A stretch of DNA of 64,000 bases from an uncultured bacterium. GTDB lineage: Bacteria; Spirochaetota; Leptospiria; Leptospirales; Leptonemataceae. Made by a program: the position numbers and the translations under genes. Below are positions 28,143 through 38,641 of this stretch, in pieces; positions within the stretch are counted from its first letter, which is position 1; each line of letters begins with the position of its first letter. A model generated the notes under the pieces. It was not told where the DNA came from and did no database searches. It saw only the letters and a program-made list of their open reading frames with translations. The stretch lies in NCBI GenBank assembly GCA_937928085.1, contig CALFVU010000008.1:1-64000 (forward strand), read 5' to 3'.

Positions 28143-29916
28143 ATATGATTATAGTATTATAGTTTTTTATTTTTTTGTAGTAGTTACCTTAGGTTTTTTA
28201 CAAAGATTAAAGGCAAGTAAAAATTTATTTAGTTTTTTTGTAGCAAATCGTGAATATGGCTGGATATGGGTGGGTACTTCTATTGTTGCAACCACTTTTT
28301 CTGCTGATACACCTTTAGCTGTTTCTGGAATAACAGCAAAGTCTGGTATTTCTGGTAATTGGTTTTGGTGGAGTTGGGTTCTTACGTATATGACAATCAC
28401 TATTTTTTATTCTCGATTATGGTGGAGAAGTTCTGTTATTACCGATGTAGAATTGACAGAAATTCGATATTCTGGAAAAGAAGCAATAATATTAAGATTG
28501 ATTAAAGCATTTTATTTTTCTATTGTTCTTAATGGAATTATATTGGGTTGGGTATTTTTATCTATTAAAAAAATTTTAATTCCTTTTCTTGATTCAAATT
28601 ATAATATAGAATGGTTTCGAAACATCTATCCCGAATTTTTATTAATAGGTGATTATCATCAAACATTGGTGCTTTTAGTTTTAGTCTTTATAGTAATACT
28701 TTATTCTTCTTTGTCTGGTGTAAGAGGAGGAGTTCTAAATGATATGATTCAATTTATTATTGCTATGGGTGGCTCTATATTTTTTTCTTTTTATGCTGTA
28801 AAATCAGTAGGTGGTGTAGATTCTTTAAAAAAGCAAATTCAAGAATTATATCCCGAACATTACGAAAGTATTTTGTCTTTTATTCCTTCTTTAAAAGATA
28901 TGGGATATATTTTGTTGATTTATTTTTTAATTCAATGGTGGACTCAGTATTACTCTGATGGAACAGGTTATATTTTACAAAGAATGAATACAGCTAAATC
29001 CGAAAAAGATGCCCAATTGGGTTCTATTTGGTTTACTTTTGCTAATTTTTCAATTCGAACTTGGCCCTGGGTGTTTATTGGTCTAGTAGGTTTAGTAGTC
29101 TTTCCAGAAAATCCGAATATATGTAATCATGAATGGTGTAAAGAAGTTTTACAAGATAGAGAATATGTATATCCGGTTTTGATTCAATTTTTTTTTAAAG
29201 AAAGCTTATGGAAAGGTATTTTATTATTAGGTCTTTTTTCAGCTTTTATGAGTACAGCTGAAACTCATTTAAACTGGGGAGCATCTTACATAGCAAATGA
29301 TTTTTATAAAAGATTTATTAATCCTTATGCATCTGATAAACAATTAATTTTTGTTAGCAAAATAGGAATTTTTTTTATGGCATTCTATGCTTTATTGATT
29401 GCAAGTAAAATAGAGACAATTTCTAATGCTTGGAAATTTTTAATTTCTATTTCAGCTGGAATTGGTCTACCTCAAATGCTCCGCTGGTTCTGGTGGAGAG
29501 TTAATCCATATACAGAGATTTCAGGAATGATCTCATCTTTTATTTTGTCAATATTTTTTTATAATTTTTTTCCTGATTGGAAAGCAGAGACAATCTTGTT
29601 TTTCATTGCTTTGTTAAGTGGTTGTATAATTTTGGTTGTAACAATGATAACAAAACCTTCAGATAAAAAAGTTCTTCTTTCATTTTATAAAAAAACTCAA
29701 CCGTGTGGTTTTTGGGGCCCCATATCGGGGAAACATACAATTCAGCCTTTATGGAAAAATCTTTTCTTTTGGATTTTAGGTAATGTTAGTATTTTATCGT
29801 TTATGTTATCGATAGGATATTTAATTTTTTCTGAATATTTATATTTTTTTATAAATTTTTTTATTTCCCTAATAAGTGGAATTCCGGTCATTAAAGAGCT
29901 AATAAAAAAAACTTAA
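28126..29916 (+). CDS. Sodium:solute symporter family protein
   Basis: 596 residues with about 14 membrane segments. VANREYGWIWVGTSIVATTFSADTP matches the family's first conserved block in part, and LFSAFMSTAETHLNWGASYIANDF matches the conserved SSF motif. Several Trp-rich segments (WFWWSWV, RWFWWR) resemble the subgroup that some annotations call Na+:solute symporter without known substrate. Its start overlaps the divergent DMT gene. It is followed one base later by the YfiH-like gene. Confidence 0.9.
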   Translation: MLKLSIYDYSIIVFYFFVVVTLGFLQRLKASKNLFSFFVANREYGWIWVGTSIVATTFSADTPLAVSGITAKSGISGNWFWWSWVLTYMTITIFYSRLWWRSSVITDVELTEIRYSGKEAIILRLIKAFYFSIVLNGIILGWVFLSIKKILIPFLDSNYNIEWFRNIYPEFLLIGDYHQTLVLLVLVFIVILYSSLSGVRGGVLNDMIQFIIAMGGSIFFSFYAVKSVGGVDSLKKQIQELYPEHYESILSFIPSLKDMGYILLIYFLIQWWTQYYSDGTGYILQRMNTAKSEKDAQLGSIWFTFANFSIRTWPWVFIGLVGLVVFPENPNICNHEWCKEVLQDREYVYPVLIQFFFKESLWKGILLLGLFSAFMSTAETHLNWGASYIANDFYKRFINPYASDKQLIFVSKIGIFFMAFYALLIASKIETISNAWKFLISISAGIGLPQMLRWFWWRVNPYTEISGMISSFILSIFFYNFFPDWKAETILFFIALLSGCIILVVTMITKPSDKKVLLSFYKKTQPCGFWGPISGKHTIQPLWKNLFFWILGNVSILSFMLSIGYLIFSEYLYFFINFFISLISGIPVIKELIKKT

Positions 29917-29917
29917 C

Positions 29918-30694
29918 ATGACTCCAGAATTATCTTATATAAATAATACTGTAGAAGCTTATAGCTTTGGAAAGTCTTTGTTAGAGGTTATCAAAACTAA
30001 GGATCCAAAAAAAGCGAGAATCTTAGAAAAAGAATTTCTTTCTGATTTTTTTCAATTGCCAAAAGAAAGGATCTTTTTTTTAGAACAGATACATTCCTCC
30101 GATTGCATTCAAATTACCGATTTTGATATACCTAAAAACCAGAATCTTTTTTATGCTAAAGCAGATGCAATGATCACACGACAAAAAAATGTGCTTTTAT
30201 GTATTCGGACAGCAGATTGCTTACCAATTTTTTTTCATTCGAATAGTCAAAATAAAGAAATTTTTGTGGGTATTATGCATTGTGGATGGCGTGGGATTTA
30301 TCGAGGAATTATTCAGAATACTATGGGTTTATTATACCATTTAATAGAAAAAATGATCTTTGAAAATAAAATTCAAAAAAAAAATATTGAGGAATTGATA
30401 GGATATCCCATTATGATTTTTTTAGGTATTTATATACCAGAGAAGATATACGAAGTAGGAAAAGAAGTTGCAGATTTGTTTCCTTTTCAACATTATCATA
30501 ACGGAAAATATTATTTAGATTTATGGAAAAATAGTGAATATATTTTATCTTCTTTAAAAATTTCTAATAAGTTTCAGATTAGTGATCCTTTTAATTATTT
30601 AAATGGAGAACAAACTAAAATTTTCGAAAACTTTTTTTCCCATCGAAGAGGAGACACCAATAGAAATTTAAATGTGATTTTTATAAAAAATTAA
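29918..30694 (+). CDS. YfiH/polyphenol-oxidase-type protein (purine nucleoside phosphorylase family)
   Basis: 258 residues of the DUF152/YfiH family. The zinc-site residues are visible: His in LEQIHSSD, Cys in RTADCLPI and His in IMHCGWRG. YEVGKEVADLFP and FFSHRRGDTNRN mark the C-terminal half. Members have been shown to act on purine nucleosides and, in some bacteria, to influence peptidoglycan fidelity. The usual Cys of the GPCIG motif is absent here (LGIYIPEKIYEVG). It probably forms an operon with the symporter and the SspB-like gene. Confidence 0.88.
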   Translation: MTPELSYINNTVEAYSFGKSLLEVIKTKDPKKARILEKEFLSDFFQLPKERIFFLEQIHSSDCIQITDFDIPKNQNLFYAKADAMITRQKNVLLCIRTADCLPIFFHSNSQNKEIFVGIMHCGWRGIYRGIIQNTMGLLYHLIEKMIFENKIQKKNIEELIGYPIMIFLGIYIPEKIYEVGKEVADLFPFQHYHNGKYYLDLWKNSEYILSSLKISNKFQISDPFNYLNGEQTKIFENFFSHRRGDTNRNLNVIFIKN

Positions 30695-30709
30695 CTTAAA
30701 AGAAAATAT

Positions 30710-31132
30710 ATGAAAAATTTTACAAAAGAAGAAATCCAATATAATAAAAAATTAAAAAAATCAATGTTTGAAGTTTTAATAGAAAATGTAGATACTTTTT
30801 ATATTCATTGTTTAGATCATCCTGATTTAAAAATTGGAGAAAGAGGTCTTACCGATGTAGAAAAAAAAGAAGGAATTGTTTTTGTTATTGGACCTTATAG
30901 TTATAAAGATTTAAGCTGGGATGATAATTATATTTCTTGCGAAATGAATTTTGCTAAATGGGAAAAAGTTTTTATTCCATATGAGTCTATTTTTAGATTT
31001 TTTGATAAAGCAGGTCATTGTTTAATTCAATTTTTAGTAATAGAGATACAAGAAAAAAAAGAAACAAAAACTTCAGAAGAAGAGAAAGTGATCAAGATTG
31101 ATTTTACAAAAAAACAAAAAGAGAAATTATAA
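30710..31132 (+). CDS. Probable SspB-like ClpXP adaptor
   Basis: 140 residues. The core resembles stringent starvation protein B: HCLDHPDLKIGERG, then EGIVFVIGPYSYKDLSW, DDNYISCEMNFAKWEKVFIP and YESIFRFFDKAGHCLIQF. SspB delivers ssrA-tagged and other substrates to ClpX. The tail is charged (KETKTSEEEKVIKIDFTKKQKEK), like the flexible ClpX-binding tail of SspB, although the exact tail motif is not clear. The call rests on reading by eye. It ends by overlapping the convergent SGNH gene by six bases. Confidence 0.55.
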   Translation: MKNFTKEEIQYNKKLKKSMFEVLIENVDTFYIHCLDHPDLKIGERGLTDVEKKEGIVFVIGPYSYKDLSWDDNYISCEMNFAKWEKVFIPYESIFRFFDKAGHCLIQFLVIEIQEKKETKTSEEEKVIKIDFTKKQKEKL

Positions 31133-32305
31133 TTGATTTAGCTTTATATAAGTAAAAAGTTCTTTTATAATTTCTTTGTGAGCTTCTCTCCATTCATCTC
31201 TTTTTTTTCTTTGATTTTTAAGATATTCATAAATGTTAGTTTTATTTAGAGATTCTCCAAAATCAGAAAAGATGTTGTGATTTTCAAGAATTTTTAAAAG
31301 AATCCATTCTCCTACTTCTGGTTTAACGTGAGAACTATCATAAAAATATTTCGATTCTTTGGTTTGTTTGGTAATTAGTTCTGTTGTTACTAAATTATAT
31401 CCACTAAAATCATATAAGCGATAAGGTGTTTTGTTTTGAATCAATCCTTCGTTTGTAATGATTTCTATCAACAATAGCTTCCATTCTTCGAATTGATTAT
31501 ATCCGATTTTAGAATCTAATATTTCTAACAATCGAACGTGAAATGGATTAATGAAAAAATAAACTTCATAAGAGTTTAAATAAAGAAAAGCTAAAAGTTC
31601 TTTAAAGTTGTTTAGTGTTGAAAAGTTTTTTGTAGAATAAGTAAATTCTTGATAAAAAATATCATTAAATCCCTTTTCTGTGATTAAAAAAATAAAATAA
31701 AGGTTTAGATCTTGAGGAAAGTTTTCTAAATAATTTTCCATGATTTTCCAAGATCCATTACTTAAATAAAAAGAACCTTTCTTAGAGTTAATTGTATTTA
31801 TACTATCTTTTAGAACACTGAAAGAAATTAAACTTGCATATCTATAAAACAATGGCTTTTTAAAATAATCTAACTCTTTTGTACTTTTATTAGTGTTTGC
31901 ATTAAATTGTAAAAAATCTAATCCTATAAAAAGTTTTGGTTTTTTTTGGTATCTGTGTATTAGTTGAATTAAATGATACTCTTCTAAAATAGTTGCATAA
32001 CTTAAACCTGCGTTGTAATAGTTATTGCAATATTTAAAAAGTATACTTTTTTTAGAGAAGTTCATTGCAGATTCTACTCTGCTACTTCCTAAAAAAATAC
32101 AATCAAAAGAATCGGTAAGTAATTTCTGAGTTTTATGAAATCTTGTTTTTCCATTTATATATGGCTTTTTATCGTTAAATCCTTCCCAAGTTTTAAAGTT
32201 ATAAATTCCGTAAGGATCAATGATGTAGTTAAGAGTACAAACAAAACTAAAAAAAATAAAAACGCTTAGAAACAAAAAAAATAAATAAATTTTATAAATT
32301 TTCAT
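31127..32305 (-). CDS. SGNH-like membrane-anchored partner of MBOAT acyltransferase
   Basis: 392 residues. One N-terminal membrane anchor (about residues 5-28) precedes a periplasmic domain with a GDS-like nucleophile region, IFLGSSRVESAMN, and a C-terminal DSSHVKPEVG that carries the Asp-x-x-His pair of SGNH hydrolases. Similar proteins (AlgJ, AlgX, DltD-like) complete acyl transfer onto exported glycans. It lies six bases downstream of the MBOAT gene, so the two form an acylation pair. The glycan substrate is not known. Confidence 0.8.
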   Translation of the reverse strand: MKIYKIYLFFLFLSVFIFFSFVCTLNYIIDPYGIYNFKTWEGFNDKKPYINGKTRFHKTQKLLTDSFDCIFLGSSRVESAMNFSKKSILFKYCNNYYNAGLSYATILEEYHLIQLIHRYQKKPKLFIGLDFLQFNANTNKSTKELDYFKKPLFYRYASLISFSVLKDSINTINSKKGSFYLSNGSWKIMENYLENFPQDLNLYFIFLITEKGFNDIFYQEFTYSTKNFSTLNNFKELLAFLYLNSYEVYFFINPFHVRLLEILDSKIGYNQFEEWKLLLIEIITNEGLIQNKTPYRLYDFSGYNLVTTELITKQTKESKYFYDSSHVKPEVGEWILLKILENHNIFSDFGESLNKTNIYEYLKNQRKKRDEWREAHKEIIKELFTYIKLNQL

Positions 32306-32311
32306 AAAAAA

Positions 32312-33754
32312 TTAAAAATTAAAATATAAAAATTTAGAAACATTAAATAAATTCATAATGGATACTGTAAATAATAAAAATGTTAAAAAACCAAAGTAAA
32401 AATTGGGCTTAAACGATTCGGAAAGTTGTTTTGTATTTTTTCCAAAGAAGGTAATGAGCATTCCAAAAACTAAATAAGATAAAAGATCTTTATGTAATTT
32501 AGTAAATAATAAGCTACCAAAATCAACATAGTTATACTGAGCACCTAAAAAGCTTAAAAATTTTGGATATATGATTCCATTTAGACCAAACATTCCTTTA
32601 AAAACTTCTATAGCCTCCGATACTGAATTGGCACGAAAGAATACACTGCCAAATAAAAAATATAAAAAATTAATTGGATAAGCGAACACATTTGGAAGTT
32701 CATATTTCTTTGTCCATAATTTATGGATTACAATTCCAATACCGGTTAAAAAACCCCATATAAAAAATGTCCAGTTGGCTCCATGCCATATTCCACCAAT
32801 CGTAAATGTTATGATAAGGTTGATATAGTTTCTTATTTCAGAGACTTTACTTCCTCCTAAAGGTATATAAACATAATCTTTTAAGAAACGAGATAAAGAA
32901 ATATGCCATTTTCTCCATAAATCTTGGATATTATTTGTTTTTAAAGGGGAATCAAAATTCCAAATTATATCGATATTAAATAATTTAGCCAATCCTACTG
33001 CCATTTCGCTATATCCCGAAAAATCAAAATAAATCTGAAAAAGAAAAGCAAGAGCTACAAGCCAAGCATCAATAAGTTGAATCTTTTGTGGATTTTGATA
33101 CCCAAAGTCAGCCACTTGTCCTAAGTTGTCTGCTAAAATTACTTTTTTAAAAAGTCCTATGCTAAAAATAAATAAACCAATAGAAATGTTTTTATAATTA
33201 ATTTTCAAATTTTTTTTAGTATTAAACTGAGGCAAAATTTCTCTATGATGTACGATGGGACCGGCTATCAACTGGGGGAAAAAACTAACAAATAAAGCAT
33301 AATCAATAAAATTGTATTCTTTAGTTTCCCCTTTATAGCTATCAATTAAATATGCAATTTGCTGAAATGTAAAAAAACTAATTCCTAAAGGTAATACTAA
33401 ATTTAATAAAGGAAAGTTGAAACCAAAAATAAGATTGATATTGTTTACAAAAAAATCATAATATTTATAGTATCCCAAAAGTAAAAGATTAAATAATATA
33501 CCCGATATTAAAAATTTAAATTTTAATGTTTTTTTATAGTTCTTTGCAAGTTGAATTCCTAAGATATAATTTACAGCTATACTCAAAAATAATAGATATA
33601 AATATTCGAATTTCCAGTATCCATAAAAGAAAAAACTTGCAAACACCAAACAAATTCTCGCTATTTTTTTTAATTGAATATAAATAAAAAAGTAATAAAC
33701 AAAAAAAGTTATGGGTAAAAATAAAAATATGAATTCATAAGAATTAAATAACAT
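32312..33754 (-). CDS. MBOAT family O-acyltransferase (AlgI/DltB-like)
   Basis: 480 residues with about 11 membrane segments. DFSGYSEMAVGLAKLF, DLWRKWHISLSRFLKDYVY, the catalytic His region GGIWHGANWTFFIWG and FFRANSVSEA are characteristic of the AlgI branch. It moves acyl groups from cytosolic donors across the membrane to a periplasmic acceptor. With the SGNH partner downstream it probably O-acetylates an exopolysaccharide or another envelope glycan. Confidence 0.92.
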   Translation of the reverse strand: MLFNSYEFIFLFLPITFFVYYFFIYIQLKKIARICLVFASFFFYGYWKFEYLYLLFLSIAVNYILGIQLAKNYKKTLKFKFLISGILFNLLLLGYYKYYDFFVNNINLIFGFNFPLLNLVLPLGISFFTFQQIAYLIDSYKGETKEYNFIDYALFVSFFPQLIAGPIVHHREILPQFNTKKNLKINYKNISIGLFIFSIGLFKKVILADNLGQVADFGYQNPQKIQLIDAWLVALAFLFQIYFDFSGYSEMAVGLAKLFNIDIIWNFDSPLKTNNIQDLWRKWHISLSRFLKDYVYIPLGGSKVSEIRNYINLIITFTIGGIWHGANWTFFIWGFLTGIGIVIHKLWTKKYELPNVFAYPINFLYFLFGSVFFRANSVSEAIEVFKGMFGLNGIIYPKFLSFLGAQYNYVDFGSLLFTKLHKDLLSYLVFGMLITFFGKNTKQLSESFKPNFYFGFLTFLLFTVSIMNLFNVSKFLYFNF

Positions 33755-33802
33755 TAGAACCTATATTTTTTTAAATTAGCTCAATGCAATGATTAGCCTT
33801 TT

Positions 33803-35764
33803 TTATTTTAAAAATTTATTCATTTGTTTTCTTAGTTTTTTTGCACTTGAATCCAAATCCGCTACCGCATCATTTAATTTCTTTGTTGTTTCTGTAAATT
33901 GAACGGATATTTTACTTGCTTCGTCAATGGATTGGTTGATTTCTCTAATCACATCTTTTATGAATTTAATAGAATTAAGAGTATCTTTAGCTATCGAATG
34001 CATTCTTGTTGCGTTTGCTAAAATTTTATCAGATCCTTCTAGTTGTTTTTTAATAATTTCTTTTGATTTTTGAATTTCTTCATCTAAAGAGTTTACCATG
34101 GAAAAACTTTTATTCATAATTTCTGTAGAAGTATCGATAAATTGTATTGCCTGAGACATTTGATTTGTAGTGTGTTCAATAAGTTCTTCTATGTCCTGAA
34201 CGCTTTTTTCTGTTGTATCCGCTAAATTAGAAATCGATTGAGCAACCACTGCAAAACCTTTTCCGGATTCTCCAGCTCGTGCTGCCTCTATAGAAGCATT
34301 TAAGGAAAGTAAATTTGTTCTATCTGATATTTCTTTAATTATACTAAGAATTTCTGTAATTCTTTCTGAAGTTTCTTGCATAGCATAAATCATATTTTTT
34401 AAAGACTCTGATTGTTGTTTGCTTTCTTTTGTATAATTTGATGTGCTTTTAGAAATATCTGCTAAATTTTCCAAATTTTTACTTAATTCATTTAACCTTT
34501 GTAAATTCTTTTCTATTAATTCTTCAATTTCTTTCGCGCTTTCTTCGTTTTTCATTCCTATAGACTCTATATCATCCATATTAGAATTGATTTCTTCTAA
34601 AGAAGCGCTATTTTCTTGTAAAATAGAAGAAAAATCTACAGAAGTTTTTTCAATCGTTTGGGAAAAATTTTTTACAACAACAAAGAGTTTATCAATATTA
34701 TCGGATGTAGTTTGTATTTCTTTGATTAAATTTTGAATTCGATCTAAAAGTAAATTAAATTTTTCTAAAAGTTCATCGATTTCTTGAATTCCTGTTTTGG
34801 TTTGTAGTTTTAAATTTAATCCTCTGTCTTGCTCCATTTCTTCTATACTTAAACAAATTTCTTTAAGAGGACGAGAGATTCGATTGGAAATTTTAAACAA
34901 TACATAAACAATAAGCATAAACAACAATAAAAAAATAATGCTAGTTCTTATCATTTGTGTTTTGAAGTGTTCAAATACTTGATCAGTTGTGATTTCTGTT
35001 ATAAATTTAAAATTCATTTCTGGTAAGTAGCTAATGCAAGCATATACTTTTTTTCCATCTGGATTTAAAGTAAAATCACAAATATTATCTTTTTTATAAT
35101 TTAGAATTGAATGACGAAATAAGGTATCCACAATAATTTGATTATCTTTTACAAACATACCTTTGTCTGTTCTATCTAAAATATAAGAATTAACGATGTC
35201 TTTTTTAAAAACACTTTTGAAGGTATTAAGATCTACTTCCATAGCTAGCCAATACTGTGTTTTTTCTATTTGTAAGGGGAGAATTATAAGGGAACGATAA
35301 TCATTATATTCTCTCGAAAAAAGAAAATCTGTAACATAAATTTCTTGAATTTGCTGAACATCAATATCTATATAGGTATCTTTCAAACTAATTCCTTTCA
35401 ATTCGGGACTGATTACTACTTTTCGAGTTTTATCAATAATAAAAAAAGAACGGAATCCTACTTTTTGTAATAGATTCTGAATGTTTTTTAAATTTCCATA
35501 AAGTTCTTCTTCTTTTTTTGATTCTAAAAAATTTTTAAACGTTGAAGACATTTGTTTGGCAAGGTTTAAGAAATTATTATAGAAAAAATATATGCGATCT
35601 TCTTGTATTTTAATTTCTTCTTCAGCTTTTTTTATTGCATAGTTATATAATAAATAATAATCAACGACATAATTGATAAGAGCTGGAATGATACTAGTTA
35701 ACAAAACAGTTAAGATTAATAAACCTTTAATGGATTTTACTAATTGCTTTATTTTTAAAATCAT
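33803..35764 (-). CDS. Methyl-accepting chemotaxis protein with Cache-like sensor
   Basis: 653 residues in the classic transmembrane layout: first helix at about 13-35, a periplasmic Cache-like domain with [20 protein letters not shown], a second helix at about 275-297, HAMP ([18 protein letters not shown]), then a long coiled coil with the tip [16 protein letters not shown] and [15 protein letters not shown]. The signal sensed is not readable. No CheB/CheR tail peptide is obvious at the C-terminus. It stands alone between the MBOAT operon and ilvC. Confidence 0.93.
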   Translation of the reverse strand: MILKIKQLVKSIKGLLILTVLLTSIIPALINYVVDYYLLYNYAIKKAEEEIKIQEDRIYFFYNNFLNLAKQMSSTFKNFLESKKEEELYGNLKNIQNLLQKVGFRSFFIIDKTRKVVISPELKGISLKDTYIDIDVQQIQEIYVTDFLFSREYNDYRSLIILPLQIEKTQYWLAMEVDLNTFKSVFKKDIVNSYILDRTDKGMFVKDNQIIVDTLFRHSILNYKKDNICDFTLNPDGKKVYACISYLPEMNFKFITEITTDQVFEHFKTQMIRTSIIFLLLFMLIVYVLFKISNRISRPLKEICLSIEEMEQDRGLNLKLQTKTGIQEIDELLEKFNLLLDRIQNLIKEIQTTSDNIDKLFVVVKNFSQTIEKTSVDFSSILQENSASLEEINSNMDDIESIGMKNEESAKEIEELIEKNLQRLNELSKNLENLADISKSTSNYTKESKQQSESLKNMIYAMQETSERITEILSIIKEISDRTNLLSLNASIEAARAGESGKGFAVVAQSISNLADTTEKSVQDIEELIEHTTNQMSQAIQFIDTSTEIMNKSFSMVNSLDEEIQKSKEIIKKQLEGSDKILANATRMHSIAKDTLNSIKFIKDVIREINQSIDEASKISVQFTETTKKLNDAVADLDSSAKKLRKQMNKFLK

Positions 35765-35865
35765 AATTTCATTTTTTTAAATGTTATATATCAATCAATT
35801 GATTTTAATAAAAATTCATTTTTTTTGTTTGTTTTTGACTTTAAAATACTACGTTTTTTTTAATT

Positions 35866-36870
35866 TTATTTTTTTTGTAAGAACTTCATCATTGCTCTTA
35901 GTTTTTTACCAGTTTCTTCGATGGGATGTTGTTTTCCTAATTCACGTAATTTAGAAAAATTGGGATAGCCTTGTTTTGCTTCTTCTAACCATTCTTTTGC
36001 AAATTTTGCTCCTTTTTCTTTTTGGATTTCCGAAAGTATTTCTTTCATGTTTTGTTTAACTTTATCATCAATGATTCTTGGACCTCGGGTTAGATCTCCA
36101 TATTCAGCAGTATCTGAAATTGAATATCTCATGTTTGCAATTCCCCCTTCGTAGATTAAATCAGTAATCAATTTTACTTCGTGTAAACATTCAAAATAAG
36201 CTATGTCAGGGTCATAACCTGCTTCTACTAATGTCTCAAAACCTTTCATAATTAAAGAAGTAAGGCCACCACATAAAACTGCTTGTTCGCCAAATAAATC
36301 TGTTTCTGTTTCGTCTCGAAACGTAGTTTCTAAAATACCGGCTCTTCCTGCACCAATTGCAGAAGCATGAGCTAATGCTTTCTCTTTAGCTTTACCAGTA
36401 AAATCTTGATAAATAGCAATCAAAGAAGGAACTCCACCCCCTTCTAAATATACTCTTCTTACTAAATGACCAGGTCCTTTTGGAGCTACCATATAAACAT
36501 CTACGTTTTTTGGTGGGACGATTACTTCGAAATGGATATTAAAACCATGGGAGAAAACTAAAGATTTTCCTTCTTTTAAATTTGGTTCTATACTTTCTTT
36601 ATACAATTGCAATTGTGTTTGATCGGGAGTTAAAACTTGGATTATATCCGCTTGTTTACATGCTTCGTAAGGGCTGAAAATTTCAAAGCCATCCTCTTTT
36701 GCTTTCTGTATCGATTTGGAGTTAGCTGGCAGTCCGATAATTACTTTTAAACCAGAATCTCGCATATTTTGAGCTTGTGCATGACCCTGACTACCATAGC
36801 CTAAAACTGCAATTGTGGAATTTTTTAAAATGTCAATATTAGTGGAATCATCATAATAAATTTTAGCCAT
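35866..36870 (-). CDS. ilvC: Ketol-acid reductoisomerase (class I)
   Basis: 334 residues, the short class I form. It converts acetolactate (or acetohydroxybutyrate) to the dihydroxy acid with NADPH and Mg2+ in branched-chain amino acid synthesis. The Rossmann motif is [39 protein letters not shown] and the metal-site Glu in [10 protein letters not shown] are seen. No other ilv or leu genes are adjacent. The 211 bases up to the divergent delta-60 gene must hold both promoters. Confidence 0.96.
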   Translation of the reverse strand: MAKIYYDDSTNIDILKNSTIAVLGYGSQGHAQAQNMRDSGLKVIIGLPANSKSIQKAKEDGFEIFSPYEACKQADIIQVLTPDQTQLQLYKESIEPNLKEGKSLVFSHGFNIHFEVIVPPKNVDVYMVAPKGPGHLVRRVYLEGGGVPSLIAIYQDFTGKAKEKALAHASAIGAGRAGILETTFRDETETDLFGEQAVLCGGLTSLIMKGFETLVEAGYDPDIAYFECLHEVKLITDLIYEGGIANMRYSISDTAEYGDLTRGPRIIDDKVKQNMKEILSEIQKEKGAKFAKEWLEEAKQGYPNFSKLRELGKQHPIEETGKKLRAMMKFLQKK

Positions 36871-37081
36871 GAGTTAATTTTTTTAAAAACTTTTATTTAG
36901 CAACGATTTAATTTTAATGTAAATTTAAAAAAGCCAATTTTTTTGTAATTTTTAAAGCGACATTCCCCACACAAATTATTGGGTAACTTAAAAAAAATAA
37001 AAAATTTATTCAAAAAAAATAAAAGAAATTTAAAAAAAAGTTATATTTTGTCGTGCTATTGTAATAGAAGGAGGTGGGTTT

Positions 37082-38552
37082 ATGAAGTTCAAAACTTTGA
37101 TTGTAATGTTAATATTATTTTCATTAGTAAGTGGAATAGGTTGCAAAAGCTCCAAAAAAAGCTTTCCGTGGTGGTTGTTTTTATTAGGAGGACAAGCCTC
37201 TTTAGAGAATGGCTACAGTGGTGGGGGAAATAGCGATTCAGGAGGTGGACCTATCTTTATTCCTGCAAGTGGGGAGCTAGATGAAAGTTTTGGTCAAGGA
37301 TCTGGAAATGGTTCTAACAACGATGCCAGGGAAAAAAACCAATATGTGAGTCAGTATAATTTTACTACTACTATTGAAAAAATGGATATGGTAGTAGATT
37401 CTTCGGGTAGAATTCTTGTTGCGGGAACAGCTTGTGTAGATAGAAATTCAAATGGTAGTTGTGATTCCTCTATTGAATTGGATTTTATTATAGTCCGCTT
37501 TGATTCTTATGGCCTTATCGATAATAGTTTTGGTTCAAATGGAGTAAAAATTATAAATGTGAGCGATGTTGCATTTAATATTAACAAAAGGGATTGTGCG
37601 AATAGCCTTACCTTAGATAACGAAGGAAATATTTATGTAACAGGTTATACGCGTGATGGTTCTGACATTTCTTATGTGGCAGTGGTAAAACTAGATTCCA
37701 ATGGAAATATAGTTACTAGTTTTGGTTCAAATGGTGTAAAAACTTTTCGACCAAACAATTCTTCTAGTAATTATGGAACAAAAATTTCTTTTTATCAAGA
37801 AAGCCTATATGTTGGGGGGTATTTCTGGAATGGTTTCTCTCGTTATGATATCTTTCTTACAAGGATGGATCTAAATGGTATAATCGATTCAAGTTTTGGT
37901 AGTAGTGGTTACTATATTTTTAATAGTGATAATCAACCTGATTATCTTTATTCTTTTGCAATAAAAGATAACTATATTTATATTCCCCATGTGAGGATAG
38001 ATAATTCAGATAATATAGCTATTTCTATACGAAAACTTAATATGTCGGGTGTGGAGGTTTCTAGTTCTCCTTTAGACTGGGGTTTGTTTCGGGGAAGAGA
38101 TATTTTACTTGATTCTGATAATAATCTCTATGTTGGCGGTTATGTATGTGAAGATAATAACAGAGATGGCTCTTGTGATGGCAAATATAATTTTAAAATT
38201 ATGAAATTTGATTCATCTCTTAACTATATAACTTCAGAAATTGACTTTGGTCCTACATCTAATGCTTATGGTCAGTCGATTACCCTACAACCCGATGGAA
38301 AAATTCTTTTAGGTGGTTGGGCGAGTGACGCAGATCCCAATTATAATTTTGCACTTAATAAGAGTAGATTCCAATCTTATACTCGATCCAACTTTTGGTC
38401 CAAACCATGATGGAAAATTTACCTGGGATCATCAGGGAAAAGATGATCGATGTTATTCTATAAAAGTATTGCGAGATGGAAAAATTTTAATGGCTGGATA
38501 TACAACAAATACTGATAATTCTCGAAACATAACAGTAATTGGAGTTCAATAA
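37082..38552 (+). pseudogene. Delta-60 repeat lipoprotein, interrupted by a +1 frameshift
   Basis: The first frame runs 37082-38410 (442 residues). The second frame carries the natural continuation to 38552. At about 38354-38358 an extra A turns the expected NFALIRVDSN into NFALNKSRFQ, and the other frame resumes with IRVDSNLILDPTFG. The N-terminus is a lipoprotein signal ending SGIGC with C21. Repeats with DNSFGSNGVK, DSSFGSSGYY and ILVAGT/ILLGGW elements match delta-60/beta-propeller repeats. Two loops, CVDRNSNGSCD and CEDNNRDGSCD, look like Ca2+-binding Asp-rich loops closed by two Cys. A very strong ribosome-binding site (AGAAGGAGG) precedes it. Sequencing error, true pseudogene and phase variation are all possible. 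Confidence 0.8.
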
Positions 38553-38557
38553 TTTCT

Positions 38558-38583
38558 GGATTCCGAAACGGAATCCTTTTTTT
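38558..38583 (+). terminator. Rho-independent terminator after the delta-60 gene
   Basis: A perfect eight-base stem (GGATTCCG and CGGAATCC) closes a loop of AAA and is followed by seven T. It begins six bases after the stop at 38552. It is the clearest terminator in the window and shows that the delta-60 gene is a transcriptional unit separate from lemA. Confidence 0.92.
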
Positions 38584-38641
38584 GTTGGTTAACATTGTTA
38601 GGGTATATTTGTATTGACATTTTTATGTTTCTTTAATTTTT

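Noticed and set aside
36979-37233. 84-residue frame overlapping the start of the delta-60 gene
   Set aside because: The sequence is poly-Lys from AT-rich DNA, and it overlaps a gene with a strong ribosome-binding site and lipoprotein signal.
38313-38552. Separate 79-residue gene at the end of the delta-60 locus
   Set aside because: Its product continues the delta-60 repeat of the upstream frame after a one-base shift, and it has no ribosome-binding site. It is treated as the broken 3' end of one gene.
38614-38619. TTGACA upstream of lemA as a promoter
   Set aside because: No acceptable -10 hexamer lies at 16-18 bases.
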